Shown: positions 46,925-56,231 of the stretch, in pieces
How positions within the stretch are numbered: position 1 is the stretch's first letter
How the letters are laid out: the number at the start of each line of letters is the position of its first letter
The notes under the pieces: generated by a model
The model's database searches: none
Seen by the model: only the letters and a program-made list of their open reading frames with translations
Told to the model about the DNA's origin: nothing
From: Azospirillum sp. B4
Lineage (GTDB): Bacteria > Pseudomonadota > Alphaproteobacteria > Azospirillales > Azospirillaceae
Assembly: GCF_000333275.1 (NCBI RefSeq)
Contig: NZ_BACU01000416.1
Location: 36,936-100,935 of the forward strand
DNA length: 64,000 nucleotides
Direction: 5' to 3'
Program-made: the position numbers and the translations under genes

Positions 46925-47803
46925 TCAGTAGCGCCGGGCGATGTTGACCGGTAGCGGGACCCTGCGGATTTCCTCAATAAGCTTGGTCAGCACCGTACCC
47001 TGGCCAATTTCCTCGAAGGTGGGCTCCGGCTCCTGCAGCAGATACTGTATCGACTCAACCCAGCGCACCGGATGGTCGATCTGCTGGACAAGGTTATGGG
47101 CGATTTCATCGTCGCGGTAGGGCAGGGCCGTCAGGTTGCTGATCACCGGAAGCATGAGGGGTGACAGTTTGAAGCCCGCGATGTAGGCCCCAAACTCGGC
47201 CTTGGTCGGGGCCATATAGCGCGAATGGAACGCGGTGCGCACGTTCAGCGGCACGACGCGCACGCCCTTGCGCGACTCAAGGTAAGGCGCCACCCGTTCC
47301 AGCGCCTCCTTCGGCCCCGCCAGGACCGACTGGCGCGGTGAGTTGTGGTTGGCTAGGTCGATGGTGGTCTCACCCGCCTCGGCCAGCATCTCGCGGATGT
47401 TGGTGATGTCCTCGCCCACGACGGCGGCCATGCCTCCGCCCGAGGCATTGCCCATGAGCGCACCGCGCTGCCGCACCAGCTTCAGCCCGTCGGTGAAGGA
47501 GAAGGCCTCGGCGGCGAACAACGCGTTGTATTCACCCAGGCTGTGGCCGGCGACAAACTCGGGCGTGTCGCCCAGCTGCTCGACACGCCGCCGATACGCC
47601 ATGGCACCCACGACGTAAAGGGCCGGCTGGGTATACTGCGTGCGAACCAGATTGCCATCAGGGTCGTCGAGGCACAGGGTGCGGATCGAATACCCCAGGA
47701 TCTCGTCGGCCTCCCGCTCCATATCCCGAAAGCTGTCGAACAGATCCTTGCCCATGCCGCGGGCCTGGGACCCCTGGCCGGGGAAGACGAAAATCCGGGT
47801 CAT
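46925..47803 (-). CDS. Discrete malonyl-CoA acyltransferase (trans-AT)
   Basis: 292 aa. The ATG at 47803 is in an ATGA overlap with the upstream acyl hydrolase-like gene; a GTG at 47812 would add three residues. The FabD/PedD fold shows FPGQGSQ near the start, the nucleophile GHSLGE (~90), the malonate-binding Arg in LVRQRGALM (~115) and the catalytic His in RTAFHSRYM (~198). A stand-alone AT of this kind charges malonyl-CoA onto the ACPs of AT-less PKS modules, in this case those encoded at 671-43386. It is the last gene of the initiation operon and is followed by hairpins and a convergent gene. Length and motifs are complete, so it should be active and malonyl-specific. Confidence 0.95.
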   Translation of the reverse strand: MTRIFVFPGQGSQARGMGKDLFDSFRDMEREADEILGYSIRTLCLDDPDGNLVRTQYTQPALYVVGAMAYRRRVEQLGDTPEFVAGHSLGEYNALFAAEAFSFTDGLKLVRQRGALMGNASGGGMAAVVGEDITNIREMLAEAGETTIDLANHNSPRQSVLAGPKEALERVAPYLESRKGVRVVPLNVRTAFHSRYMAPTKAEFGAYIAGFKLSPLMLPVISNLTALPYRDDEIAHNLVQQIDHPVRWVESIQYLLQEPEPTFEEIGQGTVLTKLIEEIRRVPLPVNIARRY

Positions 47804-48744
47804 CCGACGCACTCCACCACACGTTCGAGGGTTTGCAGGTCGCGGCAGAACTGGTTCATCACCGGCAGGGCGGTCGCCGCCACCTCCCGCCGCAGGCGAA
47901 TGAAGCCCGCCAAGGTGCCGGATGGCCCGACATCGATCAGGATGGATGCCGGGTTCGCCGCGAATTCCTGGATGGTGTCGGCGAAGCGGACCACGCCGCG
48001 ATTGACGCCCCAGAAATGCGCGGCGTCCAGCGTCTCCACCGGGCGTGCCAGCGCGCAGGAAACCATCGGCAGCCGGAGACGGCCGAAGCCCAGCTGCTCC
48101 ACGATTTCCAAAAAGCCGTGGCGCACCGGCTCCACCAGCGGCGAATGAAATCCGAACCGCACCGGCAGCACGACGGACACCAGCTGCCGGGCGTCCAGCC
48201 AGTCGAGAAACGGTGCCAAATCCGCTTCCGCCATCGCCACCACCATGTGGCCGGGCCCATTGATCGCCGCGATATGAATTCGGTCACGCCATTCCGGCGC
48301 GGTGTCGAGCAGTTCCACGCGGTTCAACACGGCGACCAGCCGACCGGGCGGCGCTGACCGCTCATACAAGGCCGCTTGCGCCCGCAAGGCCCAAAACGCC
48401 TGATCCAGCGACAGCGCCCCGGCGACCACCGCGGCGATGGTTTCACCCAGGCTGTAGCCGATCACCAGATCGGGCACCACGCCCCGGGCCGCCAGCGCTT
48501 CGGTCAGCGCCCAGCCCACCGCCAGCAGGACCGGATGGGTCTCGGCCAGGCGATCGAACCGCGCGGTATCGGCCATTGGGCGTGAGAACAGGATCTCGGT
48601 GATGGTCCGGCCTTCGATCGGTCCGCAGATGGCTTCCGCGCGCCGAAGGGCGTCACGATAGGCGGGATCGCCATCGTAAAGCGTGCGACCCATCTGGAAA
48701 TATTGCGCCCCTTGGCCGGAATACATGAAGGCGACGCGCTTCAT
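47800..48744 (-). CDS. AT-like acyl hydrolase (proofreading type)
   Basis: 314 aa, an acyltransferase-fold homologue (YSGQGAQYFQMG). The nucleophile motif is GYSLGE rather than GHSLGE. Aligned to the neighbouring AT, the Arg that holds the extender carboxylate is Gln (LRAQAALYE). The catalytic His is kept (FGFHSPLVEP). Loss of this Arg is known in PedC-type acyl hydrolases, which clear stalled acyl groups from ACPs of trans-AT systems instead of loading malonyl. I infer the same role here. Both junctions are ATGA overlaps (with the SagB-like gene upstream and the AT downstream), so hydrolase and AT are probably made in similar amounts. Transfer of an unusual acyl unit cannot be excluded. Confidence 0.85.
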   Translation of the reverse strand: MKRVAFMYSGQGAQYFQMGRTLYDGDPAYRDALRRAEAICGPIEGRTITEILFSRPMADTARFDRLAETHPVLLAVGWALTEALAARGVVPDLVIGYSLGETIAAVVAGALSLDQAFWALRAQAALYERSAPPGRLVAVLNRVELLDTAPEWRDRIHIAAINGPGHMVVAMAEADLAPFLDWLDARQLVSVVLPVRFGFHSPLVEPVRHGFLEIVEQLGFGRLRLPMVSCALARPVETLDAAHFWGVNRGVVRFADTIQEFAANPASILIDVGPSGTLAGFIRLRREVAATALPVMNQFCRDLQTLERVVECVG

Positions 48745-50063
48745 ACCGGGCGCCCCACAGCCATCTCCACCAACGATACCTCGGTAAAATCATCCGTTTC
48801 GGCCAGCATCGCGAAATGTCGCGGGTTCATCGTGCCGACGGCGCAGGCGCCCAAACCGACATCCAGAGCCGCCAGGTGCAGGATGCCCAGCGCCGCGCCG
48901 GCGTCGAGCAACGCCAAACGATAGGCGATCGCTTCATATTTCCACGCCAACTGCGGCAGGCGGGCGGCCAGCACCACCACGGCGGGCGGTGGCGTGCCGG
49001 GCCGCTGGGTGAAAGCCGCGACCGTTTCGAACATCCGGTCCAGCGCTGGGGCCGGACCGGCGACCAGATCGAGCCGGTCGGCCAGGGCATCGTGGCGCCA
49101 GAGACCAGGCGCCAGGCCATCGACCGCCCGGACCGCCAGATATCCGACGATCTCCCCCAGTCCGCCAGCGGCCGGAACCGGCCGTTCGACCCAGCTTTCC
49201 AACCCGGCGCGACGACGTCCGGTGATCCGCAGCGTACGGGAGAACAACGCCTCCATCTGGGCCCGTGACGGCGGACGGTCGGCGAAATCACGCACGGACC
49301 GGCGCTGTTCCAGCAGGTGATGCAGCGGGGCTGATTCAGCGGGTGCCGGTTTCGGCGGCGCTGGCGGCTCCTCCGCCCAAGCGGGCGCGGGCTTGGGCAG
49401 GACGCCCTTGAACCGTTCGGTCGGCCCGACCCTCACCGCTTCATGCGCCGGCCGGGTTGCCGCGTGGAACAGCCGATCCTGGAAGGACCAGATCTGGCGC
49501 GTGGGGGCCTCTGGCCTGGCGGTGAGGAAGCCCGCGCGGCCCAGAAGCTGATAGGCCGGCGCGTCGGTCTCCGTTGGGGCACCCGCCATGATGCGGGCGA
49601 TGGCGGCCCCGGCGGCCGGAGAAAGCAGGAGCCGGCAGGCGGCTTCAGGTGATTCCAACACCGCCACGCCGGCATCGCGGCGCAAATAGGCGAACCGGTC
49701 GATATCAAGGCCCGCCGTGGCCGCCTCCAGCGGTTCGAAGCGGTGGGTCAGGGGCTGGATAATGGCGAATGGATCCAGGTCGCCCTTGGCGCTCCCCGTT
49801 TCAGCGCACCATTCCAACCGGCCGGCAAGCCGCAGCCGCTCCAGCGTGACCAGCGCGCGCCCTGTATCGGGCAGGCGGGCGAGGTCTGCTTCGCCCAATC
49901 CATGGGTGTCGGCAAGACGTGTCAGCAGGTCCGCCGCAGCGGCCGATGGCAGGTCGAGGCGCAGCCGGCCGCCGTCACCGAATGTCAGCGCCACGGTGCT
50001 GCCATCGGCCACCGCGTGCGCGTGTGGATCCGCCAACCGCCAGGCGAGTGCCAACTCAGGCAT
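48741..50063 (-). CDS. SagB-type flavin-dependent oxidoreductase (nitroreductase fold)
   Basis: 440 aa from the ATG at 50063, which overlaps the stop of the initiation PKS by 8 nt (ATGCCTGA); the open frame extends upstream but only inside the PKS gene. Residues about 1-230 form a less conserved N-terminal domain. Residues about 250-440 are nitroreductase-like: LLEQRRSVRDFADRPPSRAQ, then PSAGGLxxxE-like RPVPAAGGLGEIVGYLAV, WKYEAIAYRLALLDAG, and an ALDVGLGACAVG end motif. SagB-type enzymes use FMN and are best known as azoline dehydrogenases in thiazole/oxazole peptide pathways, and similar domains occur in NRPS and PKS. No azoline-forming enzyme is present here, so a dehydrogenation of the polyketide or of its starter is more likely. 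Function is inferred from position only. Confidence 0.85.
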   Translation of the reverse strand: MPELALAWRLADPHAHAVADGSTVALTFGDGGRLRLDLPSAAAADLLTRLADTHGLGEADLARLPDTGRALVTLERLRLAGRLEWCAETGSAKGDLDPFAIIQPLTHRFEPLEAATAGLDIDRFAYLRRDAGVAVLESPEAACRLLLSPAAGAAIARIMAGAPTETDAPAYQLLGRAGFLTARPEAPTRQIWSFQDRLFHAATRPAHEAVRVGPTERFKGVLPKPAPAWAEEPPAPPKPAPAESAPLHHLLEQRRSVRDFADRPPSRAQMEALFSRTLRITGRRRAGLESWVERPVPAAGGLGEIVGYLAVRAVDGLAPGLWRHDALADRLDLVAGPAPALDRMFETVAAFTQRPGTPPPAVVVLAARLPQLAWKYEAIAYRLALLDAGAALGILHLAALDVGLGACAVGTMNPRHFAMLAETDDFTEVSLVEMAVGRPV

Positions 50064-53000
50064 CTGCCACGGCCTCGCTGCGGCGTGCGCTGGCCGCGCC
50101 ATCGCTGAACCAGTGGCGCCGACGCTCGAAGGGGTAGGTTGGCAACAGGACGCGGGGCCGGCGCAGCCCATCATCCACCGCTGACCAGTCGATCGCGGCA
50201 CCGCCGGCGTAGGCGCGCGCGAGGATCGCCATCAAACCGGCCCACGGACCATCGGCAAGGCCCAAGGCGGGATAGACATCAAGGGCCAGGCCCCCCGCCG
50301 CCACCATGCTGGCCAGCATGGGCACCGGTGCGCACTCGACGGCCAAACCCGGCGCCATCTCCGACAACACCCGGGCGGCGCTGTTGAAGCGGGCGGGATG
50401 GCGAAGATGGCGGGCCCAATAGTCCGGCGTGGCGACCGCCTCGTTCGCGACGGCCGCTTCCAGGGAAGAGATATAGGTGATGGTGGGCGGGGCCAGCGTC
50501 GCGGCACCGGCGGCGGCGGCGAATTCCGCCAGGATCGGTTCCATCAGCGCGGAATGGAACGCGTGCGCCACCGGCAGGCGGTGGCACCGCAGACCGCCGG
50601 CCTTGGCCGTGGCGATCAGCGCCAGCACGTCCTCGGTTGGGCCGCTGACCACCGTCTGGTTTGGCGCGTTGTAGGCGGCGACAGCCACGGTGCTGGCTGC
50701 CAGCAAGGGCGCCAACTGTTCCGCGCTGGCCTCGATGGCGGCCATGGCGCCATCGCCGGGTGCGGTCGCGACCAGCCTGGCCCGGTGGGCGACCAGCCGG
50801 GCGCCGTCCTCCAACGAGAAGATGCCTGCGGTTTCGGCGGCGGCGAATTCGCCCAGGGAATGGCCCAGCACGATGGTCGGCTTCACGCCCCAGGCGTGCA
50901 GCAACGCGGACAGTCCGGCCTGCACCGCATAGATCGCCGGCTGCGCCAGCAGCTCGAGGGCTGTAGGGTCGTCACCGTAGAGCGCGGCGGTGAGCGACCG
51001 GCCCAGCACCTCCCGCACCGGCGCCTCGCAGCGTTCGATCACCGCGCGGAAGGCGGGCGCGGCTTCGAACTGCGCGGCGGCCATGGCGGGATGGTGCCCG
51101 CCCTGGCCGCTGAACAGCAAGGCGACCCCCTCCGGTGTCGCGGCGGCGCCAGCCTCGACGCCACCGGTATCGCCGGCCGCGTACCGGCGCAGCGCGTCGA
51201 CCACGGTGGCCTTCGTCCGGGCCGCGATGGCGAGGCGATGGCGAAAATGCGCGCGGCCGGTCGTCACCGTATGCGCGGCATCGGCCAGCGGCGCGTCCAG
51301 GGCTTCGATCGCGTCCGCATGCTGGAGGGCAAGGTCGGCGAGGGCCGTCGGTGTGGGGGCGGACAGGGCGTAGACATGATGGTCGCGTCTGTCCACGGGC
51401 GCGTCCGCCGCCGGTTCCGGCGCGCTCAGCACCAGATGCGCCAGCGTGCCGCTATAACCGAAAGCGCTGATGCCGGCGACCGGGCGGGATGAGGGCCAGC
51501 TCATGGGCGCGGTGGGTACGATGGACGGGATCGCGGCGGGGTCGAAGCCGGCGGCCGGAACCGTATAGTGCTGATTGGGCGGGATCGCGCCATGGCGGAA
51601 AGACTGGAGCAGCTTGATCACGCCGGTGACGCCCGCTGCCGCTTCCATATGGCCGACAGCGCTTTTCACCGCCCCCAGCACCAGGGGCCGTTGGCGACCG
51701 GCGAACACCTGGGCCAGGGCGCCGGCCTCCACCACGTCACCCACCGCGGTGCCGGTGCCGTGCATTTCGACCATGTCGATCTCATCGGGACCGACCCCAG
51801 CCACCTCCAGGGCGCGCCGGATCAACGCTTCCTGGGCGGCGCCATTGGGGGCGGCGAAGCCGTTGGAGGCGCCGTCCTGGCCCAAGGCCCCACCCAGCAC
51901 CACGGCCTCGATCCGGTCGCCTTCCGCCAGCGCGTCGTCCAGCCGCTTCAGCAGCACGACGCCGCAGCCTTCGGCCCGGCCGTAGCCGCTGGCGGCCGCG
52001 TCCAGTGTCCGGCACCGCGCGTCGGCGGACAGGATGCCGGCTTGCGAGAAGGCGATGCTCAGTTCCGGCGACAGGACGGCGCTGACGCCACCGCAGACGG
52101 CCAGGTTGATGTCACCCGCCTGCAGCGCGCGGCAGGCGGTATGGATGGTGACCAGCGATGAGGAACAGGCCGTATCGATGGCGATGGCCGGCCCTTGGAA
52201 ACCATAAAAATAGGCCAGCCGCCCCGACGCGCCGGCGGCCGATCCGCCCAAGCTGTAGGCCATGGACAGCCTGATCGCCTGGATGTCCTTCGCCTGAAGA
52301 ACTTCATAGTCGTGGCTGAATTGACCGACGTAGACACCGGTCAGGCTACCGGTCAGCCGTTTCGGATCGATGCCGGCGCGCTCGAACGCTTGCCAACTGG
52401 CTTCAAGCAGCAAGCGCTGCTGCGGATCCAGCCGGGCGGCTTCGCGCCGGGACAAATGGAAGAAGCCGGCATCGAACAGGTCGATGCCATCGATGAAGCC
52501 GCCCTCGGCGCTGTTCATCAGCCCGGGCGTGCCCGGTTCGTCCGCCGTCAGGGTTGCGGCGTCCCAGCGCCAGGAGGGGACCGGTCGAATTGCGTCGGTG
52601 CCATCGATCAAATTCCGCCACAGCGCCTCGGGATCCGCAGCACCCGGGAACCGGCCGGCATGGCCGATGATCGCGATTGGCTGCCAACCCGTGCTGGTGG
52701 CGGGCAGGTACGGGCGGCCCACCGCCGGCGCGGTCGGGGTTTGTGGAGCCTTGGCCGGCTCGGACGTGGTGAGTGCCCGCGTGATGGCATCGGCGCTGGG
52801 GAAGCGGAAGAGGAACCCCGGATCGATGGGGCGGCCGAGGCGCGTGGCGAGAAGCTGACGCAACTCCTGCAAATCCAGGGAGTCGAGCCCCAGTTCCCGC
52901 AGCGGGCGGTCCGGGGCGAATGCCTCGGCATGATCAGGCCGCAGCAGGGCCTTGATGGTTCCGTGCACGACGGTGGCGACATCCAAGGCCTCACCGGCAG

Positions 53001-55143
53001 CCGCCTTGGTGTCGTCCCGCCCTGCCACCCGCAGGTCGCCGCGACGCGCATAGCTGATCAGGACGCCGAAGCCGCGATTATCGGCGTCAGTTGGCCGGAA
53101 GCCCGGAACCAAGCCCTCGATCCGCGCGCCCCGTTGAGCATGGAAGCGCAAGATGGGGTCGATCGGCAGTCCGCCCGGGTCGGACAGGCGGAGATAGTCC
53201 GCCGGTTCCAGGTCGGGCCGGGCCGGATAGTCACCGAACCGGGTCACGCCGACGATGGTGGTGACGCCCGGCTTGCAGGAGGCCCAGTCGAGCACGAAAT
53301 CCAGCAGCAGGCCGCCGAGGCCGGCCGGCGCGTCCGGCAGCACGACGGCGCCCATCAGTTGCACCACCGGGCCTTCGGCCAAGGGTGCCGCCAGGAACTC
53401 ATCCAGGGTGCGGCCATGCACGGCCCCTGGTGCCGGCAGCCGGCCGATATAGACCGCCGCGGCGACGGTTCCAGCGACGTCGGCCACGATGACGCTGCCT
53501 GGGTGATCCGAAAGCAAGGCCAGGATGCGGTCCCGGCCGAACCGGAGGGCGGGAACCCAGCCGGCTTCATCCAGGGCCAGCAGGCTTTCAAGGTCCGCTG
53601 GTTCGGCCAGCCGGACGCGATAGCCGCGCTTCTCGTACCAGGCGAGCGTGATGCGGGTGAACGGCAGCGAGCGGGGATAGCGGACCAGGGACCCCGCCCG
53701 CGGGAACAGGCCGACCTCCGCCATGGCCAGCAGGAAGGTGTCCGCTTCGACCAGATGCTGGCCTGACAGGGCGTGGTAGGCGTCGAAGTGCAGGTTCTCG
53801 CAGTCATCGAGATGTCCCGCGACGGTGGCGGCGGGCAGTGCGTGCACTTCGGCGATGGCGAGCCCGCCTTCACCCACCGTATCGGACCAGGCGCCAAGGT
53901 GCTCGACCAGGGCCTGGACCGCGTCGGCGGGATCGATCTCCCCGCCATCGGGCGCCGCATAGACGCCGCGCAGCCCATGCCGCCGCCGCCGGGCCGCCGC
54001 CGCCGCGTCCAACGGGGGACGCCACTGGCGATCATGATCGAGGAAGGAGCGAACATGCAACGTCCGCCGGCCGCCCAAACCGATCGCGCCCAATCGTTCC
54101 ATCAGTTCCGCCGGGCGATCGATATTGGCCTCAACCAATCGATGCGGCACATCCCGCCGCGACAGCGTGGCGCCGGCCTCCGCCAAGGCCGCGGCGTTAA
54201 GGTCGGCCGCCACCATCACCGGCCAGGCCCGGTCGCGGCCCGGAACCGCATGCGCGGCGTCATGGATCGCCAACAGCAGCGAACCGTCGCCCGCCCCCAT
54301 GTCGACCACGACCTCCGGTTCCTCATCGGGTTGGCTGCCGTCGAACCGGGCGTGCAGCAGGGCGACCAGGTCGGCGAAGAACCTGTGATGCTGGAAGCCG
54401 CTGCCGGTGACGTTGAGCCCCCGGTCGACGTGAGTTTCAATTCCGCCGACCGCCGCCATCGCCGCCGGCGCGTCGCCGAACAGCAGGGCATCCACCTGGG
54501 CCAGCATCCGGCGATAGGAAAGTGTCGTTGCCAGGTTGAGCCCGCGCTCAAGCATGCTGGCGCCGACGGCGTCTGACCGCAGCGTCTCGCCCTCGCATCC
54601 GCCCCAGCCGGCGGAGCGCCAGAGCTGGTCAACCACGGCGACGGCGTCGTGGCTCAACCCGGTCAGCGGCAGGCGCGACCAGTCGACGATGCCCATGGCC
54701 GCCCCATGCCCGGAGAGCGCGATCAGCATTGGTCCGAACACCAGGCCGTCCAGCATTTCGGCGAGGAACGCTTCGGCCCCGTGCCACCGTGCCGTGACGG
54801 CGGGCAGCCAGTGGCCAAGAAGCCCCAGGGCTGCCGGGTCACGCAGTCCATCCATCGGCGGCACCGCCAGCAATTCGGCGATACCGGCCGGGATTTTCGT
54901 CCGTTCCTCGGCCCTCGGAAGAAGGATGAGGCCGTCCGCTGTCTCTTCCAGCCAATCGAGGCTGGTCAGCAACCGCACAGCCGCCGCGAGATGCCCGGCG
55001 TTGGCGTCATAGCGGGCGACCAGCGTCTCCCACGTCACTGGGCCGGCATGGGCCAGATACTCCAGCACCCCACGCCGCTCCAGTGCGGCGAGAATCGGAA
55101 TGGCGACGTAACCGTGAGAATAGCGATTGAGCCGATCAAGCAT
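50056..55143 (-). CDS. PKS initiation protein: MT-GNAT-like-ACP-KS-AT
   Basis: 1695 aa. Residues about 1-490 look like the initiating methyltransferase of MT-GNAT loading modules (N-terminal NRYSHGYVAIPILAALERRG; SAM motif VVDMGAGDGSLLL ~281; HFDAYHALSGQH ~465). Residues ~505-720 resemble a GNAT-like domain (YRVRLAEPADLE; LMGAVVLPDAP), which in such modules decarboxylates malonyl-type starters. Then ACP ~754 (GLDSLDL), KS 826-1240 (DTACSSSL ~989; EMHGTGT; VGH; the usual GTNAH is GTLAH), and an integrated AT 1344-1640 (FSGQGGHH; GHSLGE ~1426; LVAHRARLV; HAFHSALM, malonyl type). It ends just after the post-AT linker (YPFERRRHW) without KR or ACP. Known loading modules of this kind (AprA, GphF, BryX-like) make acetyl to branched starters. 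It is the first gene of its operon. The MT and GNAT assignments are less sure than KS, AT and ACP. Confidence 0.88.
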   Translation of the reverse strand: MLDRLNRYSHGYVAIPILAALERRGVLEYLAHAGPVTWETLVARYDANAGHLAAAVRLLTSLDWLEETADGLILLPRAEERTKIPAGIAELLAVPPMDGLRDPAALGLLGHWLPAVTARWHGAEAFLAEMLDGLVFGPMLIALSGHGAAMGIVDWSRLPLTGLSHDAVAVVDQLWRSAGWGGCEGETLRSDAVGASMLERGLNLATTLSYRRMLAQVDALLFGDAPAAMAAVGGIETHVDRGLNVTGSGFQHHRFFADLVALLHARFDGSQPDEEPEVVVDMGAGDGSLLLAIHDAAHAVPGRDRAWPVMVAADLNAAALAEAGATLSRRDVPHRLVEANIDRPAELMERLGAIGLGGRRTLHVRSFLDHDRQWRPPLDAAAAARRRRHGLRGVYAAPDGGEIDPADAVQALVEHLGAWSDTVGEGGLAIAEVHALPAATVAGHLDDCENLHFDAYHALSGQHLVEADTFLLAMAEVGLFPRAGSLVRYPRSLPFTRITLAWYEKRGYRVRLAEPADLESLLALDEAGWVPALRFGRDRILALLSDHPGSVIVADVAGTVAAAVYIGRLPAPGAVHGRTLDEFLAAPLAEGPVVQLMGAVVLPDAPAGLGGLLLDFVLDWASCKPGVTTIVGVTRFGDYPARPDLEPADYLRLSDPGGLPIDPILRFHAQRGARIEGLVPGFRPTDADNRGFGVLISYARRGDLRVAGRDDTKAAAGEALDVATVVHGTIKALLRPDHAEAFAPDRPLRELGLDSLDLQELRQLLATRLGRPIDPGFLFRFPSADAITRALTTSEPAKAPQTPTAPAVGRPYLPATSTGWQPIAIIGHAGRFPGAADPEALWRNLIDGTDAIRPVPSWRWDAATLTADEPGTPGLMNSAEGGFIDGIDLFDAGFFHLSRREAARLDPQQRLLLEASWQAFERAGIDPKRLTGSLTGVYVGQFSHDYEVLQAKDIQAIRLSMAYSLGGSAAGASGRLAYFYGFQGPAIAIDTACSSSLVTIHTACRALQAGDINLAVCGGVSAVLSPELSIAFSQAGILSADARCRTLDAAASGYGRAEGCGVVLLKRLDDALAEGDRIEAVVLGGALGQDGASNGFAAPNGAAQEALIRRALEVAGVGPDEIDMVEMHGTGTAVGDVVEAGALAQVFAGRQRPLVLGAVKSAVGHMEAAAGVTGVIKLLQSFRHGAIPPNQHYTVPAAGFDPAAIPSIVPTAPMSWPSSRPVAGISAFGYSGTLAHLVLSAPEPAADAPVDRRDHHVYALSAPTPTALADLALQHADAIEALDAPLADAAHTVTTGRAHFRHRLAIAARTKATVVDALRRYAAGDTGGVEAGAAATPEGVALLFSGQGGHHPAMAAAQFEAAPAFRAVIERCEAPVREVLGRSLTAALYGDDPTALELLAQPAIYAVQAGLSALLHAWGVKPTIVLGHSLGEFAAAETAGIFSLEDGARLVAHRARLVATAPGDGAMAAIEASAEQLAPLLAASTVAVAAYNAPNQTVVSGPTEDVLALIATAKAGGLRCHRLPVAHAFHSALMEPILAEFAAAAGAATLAPPTITYISSLEAAVANEAVATPDYWARHLRHPARFNSAARVLSEMAPGLAVECAPVPMLASMVAAGGLALDVYPALGLADGPWAGLMAILARAYAGGAAIDWSAVDDGLRRPRVLLPTYPFERRRHWFSDGAASARRSEAVADA

Positions 55144-55837
55144 CGCCGGTCCAAATCTGGGAATGCGCCATGGAGACGTGGGAATTCAAGATTGGGACGG
55201 GAACAGGGCGAGCTGCCGCGTCAATCCACTCGGTAGACGAGAAATGTTAAAGCATTAGCCGAGGGTGCACAACCGTCGATATGCAAAGGATGGCGACGTG
55301 CGTTTACGTCCATGTAAGTGGCCTGGATCGGTGGTCGCTCTGGGCAGGGCATGTGAAGCGCGCCGGGAATGCGGTCAGCCATCCCCCACCGTTTCCGGGG
55401 CGGCGGCCCGTAGCGGCCCGGTCGCGGCATGGCGCCGGGACGGGCTTGCGTCGATCCGCCGGAACCTGGCCAGCGCCTGGCCCGCGTGGTGGCGGCTTCA
55501 GGCGGAAGGCTTGGCGGCCGTTGAATAAGGATTGTGTCCCCCTCTCGCCCTGCAACGATCCGGCGGCGCCGCGTCCTGGGAATACGAACATTCGGCCCAT
55601 GAAGGCGGAGGCCGGGCCGTGACATGCGGCTCGGCAGATCTTCGAGTCCACCGTGAGGACTCGCCGCCCAACCTCCGGCCACAACCTACGTAATACAAAC
55701 TAAAGGTTATATCCGTCCTATCGGGCGACACCAGCCTCGAAAGGGGGCGAGGTGCATCAGGATAGGTTGTCCAGCGCAATTCCGAACTGCGCCCATGGCC
55801 GGCTGGCGCGCCGCAGGGGCATATAGATTAAGAAACC

Positions 55838-56012
55838 GTAAAAGATTCTCGTAAGAGGATATGGCTACCACCGTATTTTTTCACATATGACCCGCACCTG
55901 TACGGAATAAGTTGAAAAAGGTGTGGAAGGGAATGTCAGCAAATTTACCAAATCCCACCAAATCTTACAAAGCTCGCTCCTAGTGGTAACTCTGTAAGAT
56001 TTTGTAAGTTTT
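55838..56012. promoter_or_regulatory. Cluster of ~10-bp direct and inverted repeats (operator-like)
   Basis: AAATTTACC (55941), AAATCCCACC (55950) and AAATCTTACA (55960) follow one another at 9-10 bp spacing. In the opposite orientation TGTAAGATTT (55993) and TGTAAGTTTT (56003) lie back to back. AAATCTTACA and TGTAAGATTT form a perfect 10-bp inverted repeat with a 23-nt loop. Looser copies occur at 55838 (GTAAAAGATT) and 55851 (GTAAGAGGAT). Helical-turn spacing of half-sites suggests a protein binding region upstream of the adhesin gene. Confidence 0.5.
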
Positions 56013-56231
56013 CCAGGGGTGAGCGGTCATTACGCGGACATCTGCGAGATTAAATTGACTTAAAGATCTTCATCCGCCAGATGAAGGCAGCGACCTTGTC
56101 TTTTGGGGCAGGGCGGGGGCTCAGGGCGGGGCGCTTTGGCTTCCGGTACGTCAGTAGGGTTGGGTGGGCAAAAGCGGATTTGGGCGTGAGGGCATAGTCC
56201 TCCGATATACTCCCAAAGCCGCGCTTCTCGT

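Noticed and set aside
55221..55779. Several open frames of 87-153 codons on both strands upstream of the initiation PKS
   Set aside because: They overlap one another, lack ribosome binding sites and family features, and have composition like non-coding GC-rich DNA.
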